Below, piece after piece: positions 8,746 through 17,164 of a DNA stretch of 64,000 bases (positions are counted from its first letter, which is position 1; the number at the start of each line of letters is the position of its first letter). The notes beneath the pieces are model-generated. The model was not told the DNA's origin, ran no database searches, and worked only from the letters and a program-made list of their open reading frames with translations. Location of the stretch: assembly GCF_050485565.1 (NCBI RefSeq), contig NZ_JBJHBQ010000005.1, forward strand, positions 62,001 to 126,000, read 5' to 3'. This DNA is from Glycocaulis sp050485565 (GTDB lineage: Bacteria; Pseudomonadota; Alphaproteobacteria; Caulobacterales; Maricaulaceae). The position numbers were made by a program, and so were the translations under genes.

Positions 8746-9330
8746 TTAGTTCGCCGCCGGGAACTCGGCGCTATAGCCGCGCGGCGCAGGACCGGGAACC
8801 GGCGGAGCCGGGCAGTTTTCGCTATCGGCCGGACGGTCTCCATCCTGGGAGAAGAACAGGCTGCGCACCCGGCCATTGCCGCCCGTCAGGCGCGATACGC
8901 CCGTCTGCATGTTTATGCGCAGCTCCTGACCGGTCGAGACATTGCATCCTTGTGTCAGCACCACTGCGCCGGTCAGCACGACAATTTCGTCTGACACCGT
9001 GTAGACGCCCCGGTCACCACGCGCGGTCTCGGTGGGCGTGACATAGAAGACATCGCCGCGCGCCGTAATACGCTCGATGCGGCGCTGCCCGGTCTCCGGG
9101 TTGCGGGCCAGTGTCGCCTCGGCCTCGTCAGCGCGCAGGCGCGTATCCCCGCGCACCGCGTTTACATTGCCGATAAAGCGGACGCGGTCCTGCTGATCGA
9201 GGATTTCCTGATCATCAGAACTGATATCCAGAAAATCGGGAACCTCCTGCCGGGCCAGGGCCGCAGCGGACAGCACGCCGGCAGCAGCCATGGCCGAGGC
9301 CAGCGCGGTAACGGCAATCAAGAGCCTCAT
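8746..9330 (-). CDS. lptA: Periplasmic LPS transport protein
   Basis: 194 aa with an N-terminal signal peptide of about 26 residues ending near ALA|RQEV and an OstA/LptA beta-jellyroll domain over about residues 40-160. LptA forms the periplasmic bridge that carries LPS from LptC to LptD. Its ATG overlaps the lptC stop as ATGA, indicating translational coupling. The C-terminal Pro-rich tail is not part of the fold. Confidence 0.9.
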   Translation of the reverse strand: MRLLIAVTALASAMAAAGVLSAAALARQEVPDFLDISSDDQEILDQQDRVRFIGNVNAVRGDTRLRADEAEATLARNPETGQRRIERITARGDVFYVTPTETARGDRGVYTVSDEIVVLTGAVVLTQGCNVSTGQELRINMQTGVSRLTGGNGRVRSLFFSQDGDRPADSENCPAPPVPGPAPRGYSAEFPAAN

Positions 9331-9998
9331 TCTTCCTCCTCGGGCGCAGGCGCGCCGTCACCGACATAAAAGCGCGTCACCACGCCTCCGGTAAAGCGCA
9401 AACGCCGGCCATCCTCATGCAGCTCAAACCCGTAAGCCTGCACACCGCCCCAGGGTGCGCGCCCCTGTACCGGTTCCTCGCCGTATACCACGCCTTCGTC
9501 CAGATCTATCGAGGCGCCTTCAGTGCGAAACTCATAGCCTGAATGGGTGGAAAAGCGCACCGTATCGGTCATGCGCAAGGTGCGCGTGGCATCATCATAG
9601 ACACCCAGGCGCGACAGCACTTCCGACGCATCAGGACGGCGCGACCCGCCAAACAGCAGCATGTAGTCGATGCGCGGATTTTCCAGATCGGTCAGATTGC
9701 CCAGCCCCACCATCCGGCGCACCGCCGAATCCGCCGTGAGCACATAGGGGCGCCCGTGAGCATCGCGTCCGGTAAAGCGCGGATTGATGATGCGCTCCCC
9801 GTCTCCGGTCATTGCAGGCCGGCTGGCCGGTTCACGATTGCCCGCCAATACAGATTGCACCACCAGATTGGCGGCCAGCGCACCGATCAGCACAACCAGC
9901 ACAATGCGCGCATTGCGCACGACACGCGCGCGCAGCCGTGCGGCCGCGACGGCCCGGCTTGCCGATGGCTCTGCTGCAGCAAATGTCAGCGAATGCAT
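9327..9998 (-). CDS. lptC: LPS export ABC transporter periplasmic protein
   Basis: 223 aa: a cytoplasmic Arg-rich N-terminus, one membrane anchor at about residues 30-52, and a periplasmic LptC domain (FTGRDAHGRPYVLTADSA, ... FSTHSGYEFRTEGASIDL). It receives LPS from LptBFG and passes it to LptA. The identification rests on the domain pattern and on its position directly before lptA. The C-terminal PAPEEEE tail is acidic. Confidence 0.9.
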   Translation of the reverse strand: MHSLTFAAAEPSASRAVAAARLRARVVRNARIVLVVLIGALAANLVVQSVLAGNREPASRPAMTGDGERIINPRFTGRDAHGRPYVLTADSAVRRMVGLGNLTDLENPRIDYMLLFGGSRRPDASEVLSRLGVYDDATRTLRMTDTVRFSTHSGYEFRTEGASIDLDEGVVYGEEPVQGRAPWGGVQAYGFELHEDGRRLRFTGGVVTRFYVGDGAPAPEEEE

Positions 9999-10091
9999 CC
10001 TGAACGCCTGAAAATCTGTCCCCGCAAGGCTTTGTGGACCCTTGCCACGGCCTTTTCAAGGCAGCTCGCACCGTCTGGCCGCAACGGCGCC

Positions 10092-10706
10092 CTAGCTGTG
10101 AGCGAAAATATCGGCTTCCGCCCACCCGGCCAGATCCAGCGCCGCCCGCGTCGGCAGGAAGCTGAAACAGGCCTTTGCCATCTCCAGGCGCCCCTCACGG
10201 ATCAGCATGGTTTCCAGCCCGTCGCGGATCTGGTGCAGGTAAAGCACATCGTCGGCGGCATACTTCAGTTGCGCCTCGCTGATATCGCCTGCACCCCAGT
10301 CGGAGCTTTGCTGCTGCTTGGACAGCTCCACGCCCGCAATCTCGCGCGCCACATCCTTCAGCCCGTGGCGGTCGGTATAGGTGCGCGCCAGCTTGGAGGC
10401 GATCTTGGTGCAGAACACCGGCCGCAGCGTGACACCCAGATCGCGCGCGATCATCGCCACGTCGAAACGGGCAAAATGCAGGATTTTCTCCACGCCTTCA
10501 TCGGCCAGCAGCGCTTTCAGATTCGGGCAATCGTAGGAGGCACGGTCCAGCTGGACGACATGCGCATCCCCGTCGCCTGCAGACAGCTGCACCAGGCATA
10601 GCGGGTCGCGTACCAGCGACAGGCCAAGCGTTTCGGTGTCGATGGCGACACGCTTGCCCAGATCCAGCCCGGCGGGAAGGTCGGCCTTGTGGAAATGGAT
10701 GGTCAT
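10092..10706 (-). CDS. rnd: Ribonuclease D-like 3'-5' exonuclease
   Basis: 204 aa carrying only the DEDDy exonuclease domain: D23 and E25 (DTET), D82 (HFARFD), and Y149 with D152/D153 (YAADDVLYL). The C-terminal HRDC domains of E. coli RNase D are absent, so this is the short alphaproteobacterial form. It likely trims RNA 3' ends. It precedes lptC in the same orientation with a 93-bp gap; a TTGACG -35-like element lies upstream at 10772-10777. Confidence 0.88.
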   Translation of the reverse strand: MTIHFHKADLPAGLDLGKRVAIDTETLGLSLVRDPLCLVQLSAGDGDAHVVQLDRASYDCPNLKALLADEGVEKILHFARFDVAMIARDLGVTLRPVFCTKIASKLARTYTDRHGLKDVAREIAGVELSKQQQSSDWGAGDISEAQLKYAADDVLYLHQIRDGLETMLIREGRLEMAKACFSFLPTRAALDLAGWAEADIFAHS

Positions 10707-10820
10707 GGACGTGATAACCCCTTCTTGGCTCAGCGCGTGTAGCCCTTCCTATGGGCCGTGCACGCACCCGGCGTCAATCAACGGTCTGCGCCCGGGGGAA
10801 CCAATTTGAACACCGGCAGG

Positions 10821-10849
10821 TTGAATCAGCGCCAAGCCGCCGCTAGCCT
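10821..10849 (+). promoter_or_regulatory. Promoter very close to the start of the beta-barrel gene
   Basis: TTGAAT (10821-10826), a 17-base spacer, and TAGCCT (10844-10849). The expected transcription start falls at about 10856, after the first ATG (10853) and just before the second (10859), which helps choose the start codon. Confidence 0.5.
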
Positions 10850-10858
10850 GAGATGATC

Positions 10859-11554
10859 ATGTTCATATCCGCTACATTCGCCGCCGCGCTCGGCGCGGCA
10901 AGCATGCAGGGCGATCCTGCGTTCGGCGGTTCGGGAGCTTTCAGCGCATCCACAGATGCTGACCGGCGTGCCTTCGTTGGCGTCCGCGCCGGCACGCTCG
11001 GCGTCGGGCTGGAAGGCGGCTACCGGATCAATGACTATCTGCAGGTGCGCGCTCACGCAGCAGGTCTTGTCTATTCCGACGACCAGACAGTTGCCGATAT
11101 CGCCAGCGATTTTTCACTGCGTCTGGCGAGCGTTGGCGCGGGGATCGACTTTTTCCCCTTCCGGCGGGTTTTCTTTCTGACCGCCGGTGTCCGGTACAAT
11201 TTCAACAAGGCCGTTTACAACGCCCAGCCCGCCAACGATTACCAGATCGGCGACAATATCTATCCGGCAGCCGAAGTCGGACGTCTGACAGGCGAGGCCC
11301 AGTTTGCGCCCAATGCCTGGTTTGCCGGCGCGGGCCTGGCCGGCCGCCCCTGGAACGGGCCGGTCGAGGTGTCGCTGGAGGCTGGCGTCTACCGGCAGGG
11401 CACGCCCAGCATCAGCTATGAGGTGACGGGGCTTCTGGCCGATGATCCGGCCTTCCTGGCTGATCTGGACTTGCAGGTGGAGCGTGCACGGCGCGATCTG
11501 GACAAGTACGATTCCTTCCCGCTGGTCGCGCTCAATCTGCGCTACCGGTTCTAG
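10859..11554 (+). CDS. Small outer-membrane beta-barrel protein of unknown function
   Basis: 231 aa from the ATG at 10859 (an ATG at 10853 would add two residues but lies upstream of the predicted transcript start). It has a short signal-like N-terminus, alternating amphipathic strands with many Gly and aromatic residues (RVFFLTAGVRYNF), and a C-terminal YRF that fits an outer-membrane insertion signal. It resembles generic OMP beta-barrel domain proteins; no ligand or partner can be assigned. No neighbouring gene suggests a role. Confidence 0.7.
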   Translation: MFISATFAAALGAASMQGDPAFGGSGAFSASTDADRRAFVGVRAGTLGVGLEGGYRINDYLQVRAHAAGLVYSDDQTVADIASDFSLRLASVGAGIDFFPFRRVFFLTAGVRYNFNKAVYNAQPANDYQIGDNIYPAAEVGRLTGEAQFAPNAWFAGAGLAGRPWNGPVEVSLEAGVYRQGTPSISYEVTGLLADDPAFLADLDLQVERARRDLDKYDSFPLVALNLRYRF

Positions 11555-11685
11555 GGTCTTCCACCCTTGCATATCTGCAAGGCGGCCATGCGCAAGGTGC
11601 GCCATGATTTGGCAACAATCTGCGGCTAGTCATGCCTATCCCGACATAACTGATCTGCCAGCAGAGCCATAAGGCCGCCTCCCCC

Positions 11686-12075
11686 ATGCCGCTCGACAAC
11701 AACACACCCGATGTGGACCAGGTCCACATCGAAACCGACATCCACGGCATTCTCACCCTGCGCCTGCGCGGCGAACTGACAGGTGATGTATTGCACCGCG
11801 CCGCAGAGCGGCTCGCTGCCGCCGGGCAGGACAAGCGCGTCGATGGCGTGCTGATCGAGAGCAAGGACAGCTCAGTCGCCTACGAGATCCCCGATCTGGT
11901 GGCGGCCATCGAACATATCATGGAAGAGCTGTCGCCGCGCCGCTGCGCCCATGTCTCCCAGGGCGAGCGCACCCGGCCCTACATGATCATGGAAAGCACC
12001 GCGCGTGCCTTCGCCGTCAAGCTGCAACCCTTTGCCTGCGAGATGGAAGCCCGCGCCTGGCTTTTGCGGCGCTAA
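11686..12075 (+). CDS. SpoIIAA-like (STAS/SEC14-like) small protein
   Basis: 129 aa, no signal peptide or membrane segment. The alternating pattern GILTLRLRGELT ... VDGVLIESKDSSVAYEIPDLVAAIEHIM ... CAHVSQGERTRPYMIMEST ... AFACEMEARAWLL matches the SpoIIAA-like fold, in which an acidic helix packs on a beta-sheet. Such proteins are often stand-alone and of unknown role in alphaproteobacteria. It ends before a strong terminator shared with tRNA-Leu. Confidence 0.65.
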   Translation: MPLDNNTPDVDQVHIETDIHGILTLRLRGELTGDVLHRAAERLAAAGQDKRVDGVLIESKDSSVAYEIPDLVAAIEHIMEELSPRRCAHVSQGERTRPYMIMESTARAFAVKLQPFACEMEARAWLLRR

Positions 12076-12102
12076 CGCGCGCGGCCGGACAGCCCCAAAC
12101 GC

Positions 12103-12130
12103 AAAACGGCCCCGCTCGGGGCCGTTTTTG
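12103..12130. terminator. Bidirectional intrinsic terminator
   Basis: CGGCCCC (12107-12113) pairs with GGGGCCG (12118-12124), flanked by AAAA on the left and TTTTTGTGTTTTT on the right. It serves the SpoIIAA-like gene on the plus strand and tRNA-Leu on the minus strand. Confidence 0.9.
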
Positions 12131-12162
12131 TGTTTTTGTGTGTTGCCATCCGTGAAACCAGA

Positions 12163-12249
<87 letters not shown>

Positions 12250-12423
12250 ATAATTCTGGGGCGTCGGAGGCGCGGTGATAAATGCGGGCGCGGGCGCTGT
12301 CAACGCGCCTTGTGCGGCGTTGCCAACGGGCCGCAAATTTGGTCTATCCGCTACCAACACGCATGCGTTCGCGGGAACAGACGCCCGCAGACACATTTTC
12401 AAGGCTCGCCGGGAGAGACCAAC

Positions 12424-13386
12424 ATGCTGCGCGATGAAATGATCACGGTGTTTGGCGGATCGGGCTTTATCGGGCGCTATGCTGTGCGTGCGCTGGTCCG
12501 GGCCGGTTACCGGGTGCGCGTCGCCACGCGCCTGCCCCACACAGCCATTGACCTCAAACCCATGGGGTCGGTCGGCCAGATACAGCTGGTCCAGGCCAAT
12601 GTACGCAACAAGGCTTCGATCGAGCGCGCGGTTGAAGGCGCGAGCGCGGTCATCAACCTGACCGGTATTCTGGCGCAGTCTGGCCGCCAGACTTTCCGCT
12701 CGGTGCAGGCACAAGGCGCGCGCAACATTGCCGAGGCTGCCAAAGTGGCAGGCATTACCCGCTTTGTGCAGATTTCGGCCATCGGCGCGGACGCGGACAG
12801 CAAGTCGGCCTATGCGCAGACCAAGGCCGCTGGCGAAAAGGCGGTAATGGACGCGATCCCCACCGCCACCATTCTGCGCCCGTCCATCGTGTTCGGGGCC
12901 GAGGACAGCTTCTTCAACCGCTTTGCCCAGATGGCGCTCTATACGCCTGCCCTGCCGCTGATCGGCGGCGGCAAGACGCGGTTTCAGCCGGTCTGGGCCG
13001 GGGATGTCGGCGCGGCAGTGCTGGCCGCGCTGGAAAGCCCGGCCGCGCAGGGACGCATTTACGAGCTTGGCGGCCCGGCCAGCTACAGCTTCAAGCAATT
13101 GATGGAATACATGCTGGCGACCATCCAGCGCCCGCGCTTCCTGGTGCCGCTGCCCTGGCTCGCCGCTTACGGTATCGGGTTTGCCGGTGAGATTGCAGGT
13201 GCCCTGCCCTTCGTACCCACCGTGCTGACGCGCGATCAGGTGACGCTGCTGAAAACCGACAATGTCGTAGCAGACGGCGTGCCGGGCCTGTCTGATCTGG
13301 GCATCAGCCCGGCCTCGGTGGAATCGGTTGTGCCGGGCTATCTTTATCGCTTCCGCCGCGGCGGGCAGTTCGCGGCTGCGCAGTAG
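12424..13386 (+). CDS. NAD(P)-binding atypical SDR, NDUFA9 / complex I accessory-like
   Basis: 320 aa from the ATG at 12424, preceded by GGGAGAG. It has the Rossmann motif VFGGSGFIG at residues 9-17, LTGIL near 79, and the segment YAQTKAAGEKAV with the atypical Y-x-x-x-K. This pattern is that of NDUFA9-like proteins, which stabilise respiratory complex I in alphaproteobacteria and mitochondria. No nuo genes are nearby. A general nucleoside-diphosphate-sugar epimerase is the alternative. Confidence 0.8.
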   Translation: MLRDEMITVFGGSGFIGRYAVRALVRAGYRVRVATRLPHTAIDLKPMGSVGQIQLVQANVRNKASIERAVEGASAVINLTGILAQSGRQTFRSVQAQGARNIAEAAKVAGITRFVQISAIGADADSKSAYAQTKAAGEKAVMDAIPTATILRPSIVFGAEDSFFNRFAQMALYTPALPLIGGGKTRFQPVWAGDVGAAVLAALESPAAQGRIYELGGPASYSFKQLMEYMLATIQRPRFLVPLPWLAAYGIGFAGEIAGALPFVPTVLTRDQVTLLKTDNVVADGVPGLSDLGISPASVESVVPGYLYRFRRGGQFAAAQ

Positions 13387-13396
13387 GGTTTCCCCC

Positions 13397-14206
13397 TCAC
13401 ACCACCCAGATAATCACCGCCAGAATCGCGCATGCCAGCGCGATGCGGTAGATCACGAACGGTAAAAAGCCGAACCGGTCAACCAGCTTCAAAAGCAGGT
13501 GGATGGCCACAAGGCTCGCCGCAAAGGACAGCCCGACCGCGATCAGCCCGTCGGTGAGGCTGGCGCCTGGATCTTCGCCGCGCGCCAGATCGATACCTGA
13601 TTGCAGGCCGAAAGCGGCGATGACGGGAATACTGGAGAGCATGGCAAAGCGCGCGGCCGCCGAGCGCTCCGCCCCCAGCATGCGCGCTGCCGTCATCATC
13701 AGGCCCGAACGGCTGGAGCCGGGGATCATTGCCACCGCCTGCGCAAGACCGATCATTGCAGCATCCTTGTAGGTGAGCGTCTCCACGGTTTTCACGCGCG
13801 GGCCATATCTGTCAGCCAGCCAGAGCGGCAGGGCGAAGACCAGCGTGGCGGCCGCGATCACGGCAGGCGAACGCACCAGATCCATCCAGCCGGTAAAATA
13901 GAGCACCGCGCCTGCTACCATCACCGGCGGGGTGGCGATCACCACCAGCAGCGCCAGCCGTCCGCCGGGCGTCATCTGACCGGTAAACCAGGCCAGCACG
14001 CCCACGATCACCTCGCCGATTTCCTTCCTGAAATAGACAAAGACCGCCAGCAGCGAGCCAATATGCGCCATCACATCGATGAGCACGCTTTGCGGCTCTA
14101 CTCCGAAGGCCAGAGGGGCAAGGATCAGGTGCGCGGAGGAGGAGACGGGCAGAAATTCGGTCAGGCCCTGCACAATCGCGATCAGGACCAGCAACATCAG
14201 GCTCAT
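13397..14206 (-). CDS. uppP: Undecaprenyl-diphosphatase (BacA-type)
   Basis: 269 aa from the ATG at 14206 (MSLMLLVLIAIVQG). The open frame continues far upstream, but that part only mirrors oxyR in another frame. Catalytic motifs are EFLPVSSSAHL (about 17-27) and PGSSRSG (mid-protein). A polytopic inner-membrane enzyme that recycles undecaprenyl pyrophosphate to the lipid carrier for peptidoglycan and O-antigen synthesis; overexpression gives bacitracin resistance. It lies 70 bp downstream of oxyR on the same strand. Confidence 0.95.
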   Translation of the reverse strand: MSLMLLVLIAIVQGLTEFLPVSSSAHLILAPLAFGVEPQSVLIDVMAHIGSLLAVFVYFRKEIGEVIVGVLAWFTGQMTPGGRLALLVVIATPPVMVAGAVLYFTGWMDLVRSPAVIAAATLVFALPLWLADRYGPRVKTVETLTYKDAAMIGLAQAVAMIPGSSRSGLMMTAARMLGAERSAAARFAMLSSIPVIAAFGLQSGIDLARGEDPGASLTDGLIAVGLSFAASLVAIHLLLKLVDRFGFLPFVIYRIALACAILAVIIWVV

Positions 14207-14276
14207 GGCGTCAAATCTCCCCGGACGGCACAACTCGCCGCCAGCTACGCACAGCTTTGTTGCGAGGTGATGAAGA

Positions 14277-15215
14277 CTAGCGCGGCACCAGCGCCGCCTT
14301 GACCGCCTCTGACAGTTTCGCGGCCTCGTCCGCACGCGCAGAGCCGCGCCGCCAGGCCATGCCGATCTCGCGCCCTGCAACCGGCGGATCAAACGGCTTG
14401 ATGACAAGCCCCAGCCCGTCTGCCACCCCGCCATCGACCGCCAGACGCGGCAGCAGCGTTGCGCCAAGCCCGCTCCGGACCATCTGCACCAGCGTGTGCA
14501 GGCTGGTGGCGGCAAAGTCCGACCGTGCCGCATCCGCGCGGCCCGAGCCGGGACCGGCAGCAGAATGGCTGGCTGAACACACGCTGAGCGCATGATCGCG
14601 CAGGCAATGACCGTCTTCCAGCAGGAGCAGGGATTCATCGGCCAGCATGGCCGGACTGAGCGGACTGGCATCTGCCAGCTTGTGGTCCGGCGCGCAGGCA
14701 AAGAGAAACTCGTCCATCGCGATGGAGCGCGTCTCGATGCCCGCCGCCTCATACGGTAGTGCAATCAGCGCGGCATCAAGGCGGCGCTCCTTAAGGGCAT
14801 CGACAAGGCGCGGGGTCAGGTCCTCTCGCAGGAACAGCTCTAGCTGCGCAAATTCGCCCCGCAGGGCTGGCAGCACGCGCGGCAGGAGGAAGGGCGCAAT
14901 GGTGGGAATGACGCCAAGACGGAACTGCCCGGCCAGCGGTTCACCTGCCGCGCGTGCAGCATGCACAAGGTCTTCAGCCTCGGTGAGGATGGTGCGCGCT
15001 CTTGCCGCAGCCGCTTCACCGGCAGGCGTCAGGCTCGCCCCGCGTGCGCCGCGCTCCACCAGCGTGGTGCCAAGGCTCAACTCAAGCTCCTTGATACCCG
15101 CTGACAAGGTGGGCTGCGTCACATGAGCTGCCTCGGCGGCGCGGCTGAAATTGCCGTGCTCGGCCAGCACGATAAGAAACTGCAGCTGCCGCAATGTGGG
15201 AAGATTCGCGCTCAT
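14277..15215 (-). CDS. oxyR: Hydrogen peroxide sensor, LysR-type regulator OxyR
   Basis: 312 aa: an N-terminal winged helix-turn-helix (residues 5-65, FSRAAEAAHVTQPTLSAGIKEL) and a LysR substrate domain. The segment LEDGHCLRDHALSVC places two Cys nine residues apart (C204 and C213), matching the redox pair C199/C208 of E. coli OxyR. It is divergent from ahpC-ahpD, its expected target. Oxidation to the disulfide should switch it to an activator of those genes. Confidence 0.93.
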   Translation of the reverse strand: MSANLPTLRQLQFLIVLAEHGNFSRAAEAAHVTQPTLSAGIKELELSLGTTLVERGARGASLTPAGEAAAARARTILTEAEDLVHAARAAGEPLAGQFRLGVIPTIAPFLLPRVLPALRGEFAQLELFLREDLTPRLVDALKERRLDAALIALPYEAAGIETRSIAMDEFLFACAPDHKLADASPLSPAMLADESLLLLEDGHCLRDHALSVCSASHSAAGPGSGRADAARSDFAATSLHTLVQMVRSGLGATLLPRLAVDGGVADGLGLVIKPFDPPVAGREIGMAWRRGSARADEAAKLSEAVKAALVPR

Positions 15216-15347
15216 GGCTATCGAGATAACCTATCGCTGATCCAGAGACAATCGATTTGCTTTCGCAAGCGCAGCATAGCACTTGCTGCAGCAGCAAACA
15301 CCGCAATGCGGCGTTGCCAATCATATCAAGTCAGACAGGAGACGAAC
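15216..15347. promoter_or_regulatory. oxyR/ahpC divergent control region
   Basis: 132 bp between the two start codons. CTATCG occurs twice 13 bp apart (15218-15223 and 15231-15236) and the palindrome TATCGAGATA (15219-15228) overlaps GATAACCTATC. LysR proteins bind such overlapping dyads, so this is the likely OxyR site. It abuts the oxyR start, which fits autorepression. I could not match the full four-ATAG E. coli consensus. Confidence 0.45.
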
Positions 15348-15902
15348 ATGCTGGGTATCGGCCAGAAACTTCCCGAATTTGAAATCACCGGTGTGAAGCT
15401 GGGCTTCAACCATCACGAGGAAAATGGCGAGTCCGCGTTCGAAACGCTGACCCAGGCCAGCTTCCCCGGCAAGTGGAAGATCATCGTCTTCTACCCGAAG
15501 GATTTCACCTTCGTGTGCCCGACCGAGATTGTCGCCTTTGCCAAGCTCAATGACGAGTTTGCCGACCGTGACGCCGTGGTCCTGACCGGCTCGACGGACA
15601 ATGAGTTCTGCAAGCTGGCCTGGCGCCGCGAGCATGCCGATCTGAACAAGCTGAACCAGTGGCAGTTTGCCGACACGACCGGCTCTCTGGTCGACCAGCT
15701 GGGCATCCGTTCGCCCGAAGGCGTCGCCTACCGCTACACCTTCATCGTGGACGATGAGAACACGATCCAGCACGTCTACGCGACCAACCTCAATGTCGGC
15801 CGCAACCCGGAAGACACGCTGCGCGTGCTCGACGCGCTGCAGACCGACGAGCTGTGCCCGTGCAACCGCGCGGTCGGCGGCGAGACGCTGAAAGCGGCCT
15901 AA
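15348..15902 (+). CDS. ahpC: Alkyl hydroperoxide reductase peroxiredoxin
   Basis: 184 aa. The peroxidatic Cys is C57 in KDFTFVCPTE and the resolving region LCPCN holds C170 and C172. The extra Cys and the following ahpD gene point to the mycobacterial-type AhpC that is reduced by AhpD rather than AhpF. It detoxifies H2O2, alkyl peroxides and possibly peroxynitrite. The start at 15348 fits the family; frames further upstream run through the regulatory region. Confidence 0.95.
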   Translation: MLGIGQKLPEFEITGVKLGFNHHEENGESAFETLTQASFPGKWKIIVFYPKDFTFVCPTEIVAFAKLNDEFADRDAVVLTGSTDNEFCKLAWRREHADLNKLNQWQFADTTGSLVDQLGIRSPEGVAYRYTFIVDDENTIQHVYATNLNVGRNPEDTLRVLDALQTDELCPCNRAVGGETLKAA

Positions 15903-15930
15903 AGGGTTTTACCCCTTCAAGCCGTGAACA

Positions 15931-15966
15931 ACGGGCCGCGTCACTCCTCCCGGCGCGGCCCGTTTT
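15931..15966 (+). terminator. Hairpin between ahpC and ahpD
   Basis: A 10-bp perfect stem (ACGGGCCGCG, 15931-15940, and its complement 15954-15963) with a 13-base loop and a TTTT end, 35 bases upstream of ahpD. It probably lowers ahpD expression relative to ahpC by partial termination or by protecting the ahpC mRNA end. Confidence 0.7.
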
Positions 15967-16000
15967 CATATCTGCAAGACACGGATTACGGAGCCTCCCC

Positions 16001-16534
16001 ATGAGCCTTGAGAGCCTCAAAGACCACATGCCCGATTACGCCAAGGATATCCGGCTGAACCTCTCCTCGCTGGCACGCGAGACCGCGCTGGATGACCAGA
16101 AGAAATATGGCTGCTTCCTCGCCTCGGCCTGGGCCACGGGCAATGCGGCGCTGATCCGCGCCATTGCCGGTGAAGTCGACGGCAAGCTTTCACCCGAAGC
16201 GGTGAACGCCGCCAAGGCCGCCGCCGCCGTGATGGGCATGAACAATGTCTATTACCGCTTCGTGCATCTGGCTTCGGCAAAGGACTACAAGACCCTGCCC
16301 GCACGCCTCCGCATGAATGTCATCGCCAATCCGGGCGTGGACAAGGCTGATTTCGAGCTGTGGTCGCTGGCCGTCTCCGCCATTAATGGCTGCGGCATGT
16401 GCATCGACGCGCATGAGGCCGAGCTGAAGAAGCATGGTATCAGTGCCGACCAGATCCAGACCGCCGTGCGCATAGCCTCCGTGGTCAATGCCGCCGCCAG
16501 CGTGATCGAGGCCGAAACCGCCGCTGCGGCGTAA
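16001..16534 (+). CDS. ahpD: AhpD-type alkylhydroperoxidase / AhpC reductase
   Basis: 177 aa, all-helical carboxymuconolactone-decarboxylase-like family. The catalytic motif CGMCIDAHE gives C131, C134 and H138. AhpD shuttles electrons, via lipoylated dehydrogenase complexes in the known mycobacterial system, to AhpC. Its place directly after ahpC, under OxyR, supports a complete peroxide-reduction pair. The start at 16001 is preceded by GGAG. Confidence 0.94.
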   Translation: MSLESLKDHMPDYAKDIRLNLSSLARETALDDQKKYGCFLASAWATGNAALIRAIAGEVDGKLSPEAVNAAKAAAAVMGMNNVYYRFVHLASAKDYKTLPARLRMNVIANPGVDKADFELWSLAVSAINGCGMCIDAHEAELKKHGISADQIQTAVRIASVVNAAASVIEAETAAAA

Positions 16535-16576
16535 TTCTCGCGCCGTCAGCGCTCTCCTCACACGGCGCTTTTATAG

Positions 16577-16609
16577 CCCCGCTACGGCCCGTCCGTGGCG
16601 GGGTTTTCG
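16577..16609 (+). terminator. Intrinsic terminator after ahpD
   Basis: An 11-bp stem with one G-T pair (CCCCGCTACGG with CCGTGGCGGGG) followed by TTTTCGTTT. Confidence 0.85.
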
Positions 16610-16684
16610 TTTGCGTTCACTCCACCTCTCATACTTTGTTAAAAACTATGACAGTCGCAAAATCGTCGCAAAGGAGCTTAATCG

Positions 16685-16708
16685 ATGAAAAATCAGCAAT
16701 TTGATTAA
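16685..16708 (+). other. Possible 7-codon ORF with a consensus ribosome-binding site
   Basis: AAGGAG at 16671-16676 stands eight bases ahead of an ATG (16685) that opens the frame MKNQQFD and a TAA. The stretch is AT-rich. It may be a leader peptide, a short toxin-like peptide or chance. No promoter with good spacing was recognised upstream. Confidence 0.25.
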
Positions 16709-16710
16709 AG

Positions 16711-16739
16711 TTGACGAACGCCAATAAGTTCCGTATCCT
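16711..16739 (+). promoter_or_regulatory. Near-consensus promoter that makes the next gene leaderless
   Basis: TTGACG (16711-16716), 17 bases, TATCCT (16734-16739). Six bases later comes the ATG at 16746, so transcription is expected to begin at or next to the start codon. Confidence 0.65.
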
Positions 16740-16745
16740 GATCTT

Positions 16746-17066
16746 ATGGCTGATACTATCCAACATATCGGGCAGACCGTCCCCAAGCGTGACCGGCGTG
16801 ATGCCGGGCGGGCCAATGCGGCCTGGCGCTGGTTTTCGGCGCGCACGATCCACCGCGCGGCCCGTTACCGGGACCTGACCTGGCGCCATATCGCACGCCA
16901 CATGATCTTCGCGCTGGCCATTGTCCTCATCTCGCGCCTGTGGGCGGCTGAGGCCCATGGTGTGCTGCTTCTGCTGATCGGTTCGATCTGGGCTTTCCTG
17001 ATGGCGCGCATCGCGTTCATCAAGGGCTTCGACACCCTGACGCGCCGCCGCGAAACACGCCAGTAA
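16746..17066 (+). CDS. Small membrane protein of unknown function
   Basis: 106 aa. A basic, Arg-rich N-terminal half (residues 14-52) precedes two predicted membrane helices (about 52-68 and 72-92) and a basic tail (TRRRETRQ), so both ends are probably cytoplasmic. There is no recognised family. No Shine-Dalgarno is seen in front of the ATG, consistent with a leaderless mRNA from the promoter at 16711-16739. The gene stands alone between ahpD and the symporter. Confidence 0.7.
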   Translation: MADTIQHIGQTVPKRDRRDAGRANAAWRWFSARTIHRAARYRDLTWRHIARHMIFALAIVLISRLWAAEAHGVLLLLIGSIWAFLMARIAFIKGFDTLTRRRETRQ

Positions 17067-17103
17067 AGCCGGTTTTTCCCGCATTTTCCGCCGCATCGCC
17101 TGA

Positions 17104-17131
17104 TTGACGCTGCGCGAACGGCGCTTAGGCT
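17104..17131 (+). promoter_or_regulatory. Putative promoter of the dicarboxylate symporter gene
   Basis: TTGACG (17104-17109) and TAGGCT (17126-17131) with a 16-base spacer, about 33 bases before the ATG at 17165. Confidence 0.5.
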
Positions 17132-17164
17132 GCATGCCATTCGGCAGAAGCGGGGCAGGCGTCT

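Noticed and set aside
14206..14764. N-terminal extension of uppP
   Set aside because: The extra residues come from another frame of oxyR and lack any membrane character; the protein begins naturally at 14206.
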